Shown here piece after piece: positions 38,471 through 43,554 of a DNA stretch of 43,554 bases. The DNA is taken from positions 1-43,554 of the forward strand of contig JAOTSW010000004.1 in the NCBI GenBank assembly GCA_029864735.1, read 5' to 3'. Position numbers and translations under genes: made by a program. This DNA comes from Chromatiales bacterium. GTDB lineage: Bacteria; Pseudomonadota; Gammaproteobacteria; Steroidobacterales; BM003. Numbering within the stretch: position 1 is the first letter of the stretch; every line of letters starts with the position of its first letter. A model generated the notes under the pieces. That model was not told the origin of the DNA, did no database searches, and saw nothing but the letters and a program-made list of their open reading frames with translations.

Positions 38471-38875
38471 TTGAATCGAAGCTACAGCATATCCGAACTT
38501 GCCGAGGAGTTTGAGGTCACCACTCGTACACTGCGGTTTTACGAGGACAAGGGCATACTCAGTCCCCAGCGCAAGGGAACCGCGAGAGTCTATGGCGAAC
38601 GGGACAAGGTACGCTTGAGGCTGGCCCTGCGCGGAAAGCGACTGGGTTTTTCCCTGGACGATTGTCGCGAAATTATCGAGATGTACGACCCGATCGCCGG
38701 CAACAAGGTGCGCCAGCTCAGACGCTTGCAGGACAAGATTCGCGAGCATCGACAGGTGCTGCTGAGCAAGCGGGAAGACATCGACGTCACCCTGAAAAAC
38801 ATGGCTGAAATTGAGGCGCTGTGTGAACAGCACCTGGCCACGAATTCGATTAATTCACCGGACAATAATTCATGA
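38471..38875 (+). CDS. liuR: MerR-family regulator LiuR (TTG start)
   Basis: [70 protein letters not shown]; directly upstream of liuA. Confidence 0.9.
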   Translation: MNRSYSISELAEEFEVTTRTLRFYEDKGILSPQRKGTARVYGERDKVRLRLALRGKRLGFSLDDCREIIEMYDPIAGNKVRQLRRLQDKIREHRQVLLSKREDIDVTLKNMAEIEALCEQHLATNSINSPDNNS

Positions 38876-38921
38876 TCCAATTCCTGATCCCTGGTGGATT
38901 AGCGGAGCAAGAGGACAAAGC

Positions 38922-40097
38922 ATGAGTATCAACAGCGTGTACCCAACCCTGGATTTTGGTCTGGGCGAGACCATAGAAATGTTGCGCCAGACGGTATATG
39001 AATTTTCCGCTGACGAGATCGCCCCTCGCGCCACGCAGATGGATGAGAGCAACAGTTTCCCCCAGGACCTGTGGCGAAAAATGGGTGATATGGGTTTGCT
39101 GGGTATGACGGTGGACGAGGAATTCGGTGGTACCGGACTGGGCTACCTGGCTCACGTGGTGGCCATGGAAGAAATTTCCCGTGCCTCGGCAGGCGTAGGT
39201 CTGTCATACGGCGCCCACTCGAATCTGTGCATTAACCAGATTGCCCGTCATGGTACGCCCGTCCAGAAGGCCCGTTATCTTCCTTCCTTGTGTTCAGGTG
39301 AGCATGTTGGTGCCCTGGCCATGAGTGAAACCGGGGCCGGTTCCGACGTGGTGAGCATGCGCCTGAGGGCGGAGCTCAAGGGTGATCGCTACATTCTCAA
39401 TGGCTCCAAGATGTGGATTACCAATGGCCCGGAAGCCCAGACACTGGTGGTCTATGCGAAGACCGATCCTGAGGCCCATTCACGTGGCATCACGGCGTTC
39501 ATAATTGAGCGCGGTTTCAAGGGCTTCTCCACAGCCCAGAAACTGGACAAGTTAGGCATGCGCTCATCCCAGACCTGCGAACTGGTATTCGAGGACTGCG
39601 AAGTCCCGGCGGAAAATATCCTGGGAACCGTGAATAACGGCATCGGCGTGTTGATGAGCGGGCTGGACTACGAGCGGGTGGTGCTTTCGGGTGGCCCCCT
39701 GGGAATCATGCAGGCCTGCATGGACCTGGTGGTTCCCTATGTGCACGAGCGCAAGCAGTTCAATAAATCTATCGGCCAATTCCAGCTGATCCAGGGGAAG
39801 CTGGCGGATATGTACACCACCATGAATGCCTGCAGGGCCTATGTGTATGCCGTGGCGGCGGCTTGTGATCGTGGTCAGTCGGCCCGCAAGGACGCCGCCG
39901 GTGTGATCCTGTACTCGGCGGAGAAGGCGACCCAGATGGCCCTGGACGCGATTCAAATCCTCGGTGGCAATGGATACATCAACGACTATCCGGCAGGCCG
40001 TCTGCTACGCGATGCAAAGCTTTACGAGATTGGTGCCGGCACCAGCGAGGTGCGTCGGATGTTAATCGGACGCGAACTGTTCCAGGAATCGATCTAG
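38922..40097 (+). CDS. liuA: Isovaleryl-CoA dehydrogenase
   Basis: Acyl-CoA dehydrogenase fold; [18 protein letters not shown] carries the Glu typical of IVD; ATG at 38922 preferred over 38811. Confidence 0.93.
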   Translation: MSINSVYPTLDFGLGETIEMLRQTVYEFSADEIAPRATQMDESNSFPQDLWRKMGDMGLLGMTVDEEFGGTGLGYLAHVVAMEEISRASAGVGLSYGAHSNLCINQIARHGTPVQKARYLPSLCSGEHVGALAMSETGAGSDVVSMRLRAELKGDRYILNGSKMWITNGPEAQTLVVYAKTDPEAHSRGITAFIIERGFKGFSTAQKLDKLGMRSSQTCELVFEDCEVPAENILGTVNNGIGVLMSGLDYERVVLSGGPLGIMQACMDLVVPYVHERKQFNKSIGQFQLIQGKLADMYTTMNACRAYVYAVAAACDRGQSARKDAAGVILYSAEKATQMALDAIQILGGNGYINDYPAGRLLRDAKLYEIGAGTSEVRRMLIGRELFQESI

Positions 40098-40126
40098 GGC
40101 CTTCGGGGCTGGCTTGGGAGTCAGGT

Positions 40127-41734
40127 ATGACGGTATTTAAATCAGGCATCGACAAGCGTTCTGGGGAGTTTGCCGAGAACCGCGTGGCGATGGAGTCCCT
40201 GGTCCGGGAATTGCGTGAGCGTGCCGCGGTGATAAAACTCGGTGGTGGCGAGCGTGCGAGGGACAAGCACCTCTCACGGGGTAAATTACTGCCCCGGGAT
40301 CGAATTCGCACCCTGCTGGACATGGGTTCGCCGTTCCTGGAGATCGGCCAGTTCGCCGCCTATGACATGTACGGCGGAGGAATTTCTTCGGCGGGCATCA
40401 TCACCGGCATCGGCAGGATTGAAGGCCAGGAATGCATGGTGGTGGCCAATGACGCCACGGTGAAAGGCGGCACTTACTATCCCGCTACTGTTAAGAAGCA
40501 TTTGCGCGCCCAGGAGATAGCCCGGGAGAACCATCTGCCTTGCATTTACCTGGTGGATTCCGGCGGCGCTTTTTTGCCCTTGCAGGATGAAGTGTTCCCG
40601 GACCGGGATCACTTCGGACGTATTTTTTATAACCAGGCCACTATGTCTGCCGAGGGCATTCCCCAGATTGCCGTGGTGATGGGTTCATGTACCGCCGGCG
40701 GCGCCTATGTGCCGGCAATGTCTGACGAGAGCATTATCGTACGTAACCAGGGAACGATCTTCCTGGGTGGTCCGCCGCTGGTAAAAGCGGCAACCGGCGA
40801 GGTTGTCAGTGCCGAGGACCTTGGCGGGGCCGATGTGCATTCGCGCACCTCGGGGGTAACCGACTACTACGCCCAGAACGATACCCATGCGCTGGGTATG
40901 GCCCGTCGTATCGTTTCCAATCTGAACCGGGTCAAGCAGCCAAAACTCGCCATGCGCGAGAGTCGCGATCCCCTGTACCCGGCGGATGAAATTTACGGCA
41001 TCGTGCCGCGTGATTCGCGCAAGCCCTACGATGTCAGGGAAATTATCTCCCGGATTGTCGATGGCAGTGAATTTGATGAGTTCAAACAGCTCTATGGCAA
41101 CACGCTGGTCTGTGGTTTTGCCCATATCTTCGGTTACCCGGTGGGCATCGTTGCCAATAACGGCATCCTGTTTTCCGAGTCCGCACTCAAGGGCACCCAC
41201 TTCATTGAGTTGTGCAGCCAACGGGGAATACCCCTTGTTTTCCTGCAGAACATCACCGGCTTCATGGTGGGGCGCAAGTACGAGTCTGGCGGTATAGCCA
41301 AGGACGGAGCGAAGATGGTGACCGCGGTGGCCAGCTCCAGGGTGCCCAAGTTCACGGTGATTATCGGCGGCAGTTTTGGTGCCGGAAACTACGGCATGTG
41401 TGGTCGTGCATACAGCCCGAGAATGATGTGGAGTTGGCCGAATTCCAGGATTTCTGTGATGGGTGGTGAGCAGGCCGCGAATGTCCTGGCCCAGGTGAAG
41501 CGGGACAACATGGAAGCACGCGGCGAAAGCTGGAGCGCCGAAGATGAGCAGGCGTTCAAGCAACCGGTGCAGGAACAGTATGAAACCCAGGGTAACCCTT
41601 ATTACGCCAGTGCCCGAATGTGGGACGACGGCATAATTGATCCGGCGGACACCCGAACCGTGTTGGGCCTGTCGATTTCCGCAGCGCTGAACGCGCCCAT
41701 TGAACCCACACGTTTTGGCGTGTTCAGGATGTAG
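40127..41734 (+). CDS. liuB: Methylcrotonoyl-CoA carboxylase beta (carboxyltransferase) subunit
   Basis: 535 aa; [89 protein letters not shown]. Confidence 0.95.
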   Translation: MTVFKSGIDKRSGEFAENRVAMESLVRELRERAAVIKLGGGERARDKHLSRGKLLPRDRIRTLLDMGSPFLEIGQFAAYDMYGGGISSAGIITGIGRIEGQECMVVANDATVKGGTYYPATVKKHLRAQEIARENHLPCIYLVDSGGAFLPLQDEVFPDRDHFGRIFYNQATMSAEGIPQIAVVMGSCTAGGAYVPAMSDESIIVRNQGTIFLGGPPLVKAATGEVVSAEDLGGADVHSRTSGVTDYYAQNDTHALGMARRIVSNLNRVKQPKLAMRESRDPLYPADEIYGIVPRDSRKPYDVREIISRIVDGSEFDEFKQLYGNTLVCGFAHIFGYPVGIVANNGILFSESALKGTHFIELCSQRGIPLVFLQNITGFMVGRKYESGGIAKDGAKMVTAVASSRVPKFTVIIGGSFGAGNYGMCGRAYSPRMMWSWPNSRISVMGGEQAANVLAQVKRDNMEARGESWSAEDEQAFKQPVQEQYETQGNPYYASARMWDDGIIDPADTRTVLGLSISAALNAPIEPTRFGVFRM

Positions 41735-41761
41735 TCCCCCAGGGGTCGGCTGGAGCAGTAA

Positions 41762-43554
41762 ATGTTCGATAAGATTTTAATTGCCAACCGTGGTGAAATT
41801 GCTTGCCGGATTATTCACACGGCGCGCCGCATGGGTGTTGCCACTGTGGCGGTGTACTCAGAGGCCGATGCCAGTGCCCGTCACGTGGCCCTGGCGGATG
41901 AAGCGGTACTGCTGGGCCCTGCGCCTGCCGCGGAGTCCTACCTGCGAGTGGACCGCCTGGTGGATGCGGCCCGGCGCACCGGTGCCCAGGCCATACATCC
42001 CGGGTACGGGTTTCTTTCTGAGAATGCCGAGTTCGCCCTTGCCTGCAAAGAGGCCGGCCTGGTGTTTATCGGACCTCCCGAATCTGCCATCCGGGCCATG
42101 GGCTCCAAGAGCGAGGCCAAGCGACTCATGGAAGCTGCCGGCGTACCCCTGGTGCCCGGCTATCACGGCGAGGACCAGGACGCGGACTTTCTGGCCCGGC
42201 AGGCTGATGCCATTGGATATCCGGTTCTGATCAAGGCTTCTGCCGGTGGCGGCGGAAAGGGTATGCGAGTGGTAAACAGCGCCGGCGACTTCCCGACGGG
42301 CCTGGCGGCCGCGAAGCGTGAGTCCATGGCGGCATTTGCTGATGATCGTGTACTGATTGAAAAATACCTGCTCCAGCCCCGGCACATAGAAATTCAGGTT
42401 TTCGCCGATACCCAGGGCAACTGCGTGTATCTGTTTGAGCGCGATTGTTCCTTGCAGCGTCGCCACCAGAAAGTGGTGGAAGAGGCTCCCGGTCCGGGTC
42501 TGGATCCGGCGCGTCGCGAACAAATGGGCAAGGCTGCGGTGGCGGCAGCCCAGGCCATAGGCTACACCGGTGCAGGGACGGTTGAGTTCATCGTCTCCGC
42601 CGACAACGAATTCTATTTCATGGAAATGAATACCCGGCTGCAGGTGGAGCACCCGGTGACCGAATGCATCACCGGCCAGGACCTGGTGCAATGGCAGTTA
42701 CAGGTTGCCTCGGGAGAGTCACTTCCCCTGGGCCAGGACGAACTGGGCATCAACGGGCACTCCATAGAAGTTCGACTCTATGCCGAGGACCCGGAGCGGG
42801 ATTTCCTGCCCGCCACCGGCGCCCTGAGACATTTGCGCTTCCCGCGGGAAAGCGAGCACGTGCGGGTGGACTCGGGAGTCCGCGAAGGTGATGTTATCTC
42901 CGTGCATTACGACCCGATGATTGCCAAGCTCATCGTCTGGGACCATGACCGGGATGCCGCGATTCGCAGGATGTTGCAGGCATTGTCTGAAACAGAAATT
43001 GTCGGTGTCACCACCAACGTGGATTTCCTGTACAGCGTGGTTGCCCACCCCGGGTTTCGCCAGGGAAAATTCGATACCGGATTCATTGATCGCCATCGCG
43101 CCGAGCTCACCACGGATCTGAATACCGATCCTGACCGGGTATTGGGACTGGCAAGCCTTTTCCTGCTGGTGCAGCGTAAACGGCTGGCTGCCAGCCAGGC
43201 CATGGCCTCGGCAGACCCCTGGTCGCCCTGGCAAGGCGGTGATGGTTGGCGCATGAACGATGACAGCTACACCGTGCTGGAGTTTGACATCGGCGGCGAA
43301 CGGGTGGCGGTGAAGACCCACTACCGGGGCGAGCACTACCTGCTGGACTTGCCCGGTGGGAGTGTTGCCGGCGAAGCCCGGCTGAATCGGGATGGGATGC
43401 TGGTTGCCAGCCTGGACGGATTGCGGGTTCGGGCCAGGGTCGTGCGGCAGGACAAGGAATTGGTTGTCCTGCTCGACGGTGTGCGCCAGGCGCTGCTGAT
43501 CCATGATCCGCTGGAAGCTGGGCTGGAGGACGAAGCCGGCCCGGGGAACCTGCG
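41762..43554 (+). CDS. liuD: Methylcrotonoyl-CoA carboxylase alpha (biotin carboxylase) subunit, truncated by the window end
   Basis: Hand translation from ATG 41762: MFDKILIANRGEIACRIIHTARRMGVATVAVYSEADASARHVALADEAV...KASAGGGGKGMRVV...EMNTRLQVEHPVTECITG; open at the right edge, so absent from the ORF track. Confidence 0.95.
   Translation, partial: MFDKILIANRGEIACRIIHTARRMGVATVAVYSEADASARHVALADEAVLLGPAPAAESYLRVDRLVDAARRTGAQAIHPGYGFLSENAEFALACKEAGLVFIGPPESAIRAMGSKSEAKRLMEAAGVPLVPGYHGEDQDADFLARQADAIGYPVLIKASAGGGGKGMRVVNSAGDFPTGLAAAKRESMAAFADDRVLIEKYLLQPRHIEIQVFADTQGNCVYLFERDCSLQRRHQKVVEEAPGPGLDPARREQMGKAAVAAAQAIGYTGAGTVEFIVSADNEFYFMEMNTRLQVEHPVTECITGQDLVQWQLQVASGESLPLGQDELGINGHSIEVRLYAEDPERDFLPATGALRHLRFPRESEHVRVDSGVREGDVISVHYDPMIAKLIVWDHDRDAAIRRMLQALSETEIVGVTTNVDFLYSVVAHPGFRQGKFDTGFIDRHRAELTTDLNTDPDRVLGLASLFLLVQRKRLAASQAMASADPWSPWQGGDGWRMNDDSYTVLEFDIGGERVAVKTHYRGEHYLLDLPGGSVAGEARLNRDGMLVASLDGLRVRARVVRQDKELVVLLDGVRQALLIHDPLEAGLEDEAGPGNL

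Noticed and set aside
41781-42230. 149-aa ORF in another frame within liuD
   Set aside because: liuD reads through continuously in the correct frame; this is an out-of-frame artefact.

Overview
The window is a gammaproteobacterial-type chromosome segment. Nearly three quarters of it is the fused rif-str-S10-spc-alpha transcription/translation supercluster. Order: tuf C-terminus, tRNA-Trp(CCA), secE, nusG, rplKAJL, rpoBC, rpsL, rpsG, fusA, tuf, rpsJ, rplC/D/W/B, rpsS, rplV, rpsC, rplP, rpmC, rpsQ, rplN/X/E, rpsN, rpsH, rplF, rplR, rpsE, rpmD, rplO, secY, rpmJ, rpsM, rpsK, rpsD, rpoA, rplQ. A terminator follows rplQ. The remaining ~12.5 kb is metabolic: a PepQ-like prolidase on the minus strand, a nitroreductase, a gamma-glutamyltransferase-family protein, a class V aminotransferase (cysteine desulfurase-like), an acetoacetyl-CoA synthetase on the minus strand, and a divergent leucine-catabolism operon liuR-liuA-liuB-liuD (liuD runs off the window end). 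I found no CRISPR array, transposon, prophage or defence system, and no convincing wholly new multigene system. The points most worth checking are non-coding or small-scale. They include a promoter plus terminator-like attenuator inside the S10 operon between rpsJ and rplC, a highly structured 114-nt gap between rplF and rplR, a ~25-aa apparent insertion in RpoB, and a 19-bp near-palindrome between pepQ and the nitroreductase gene. Product names come from recalled family sequences; no database search was possible.
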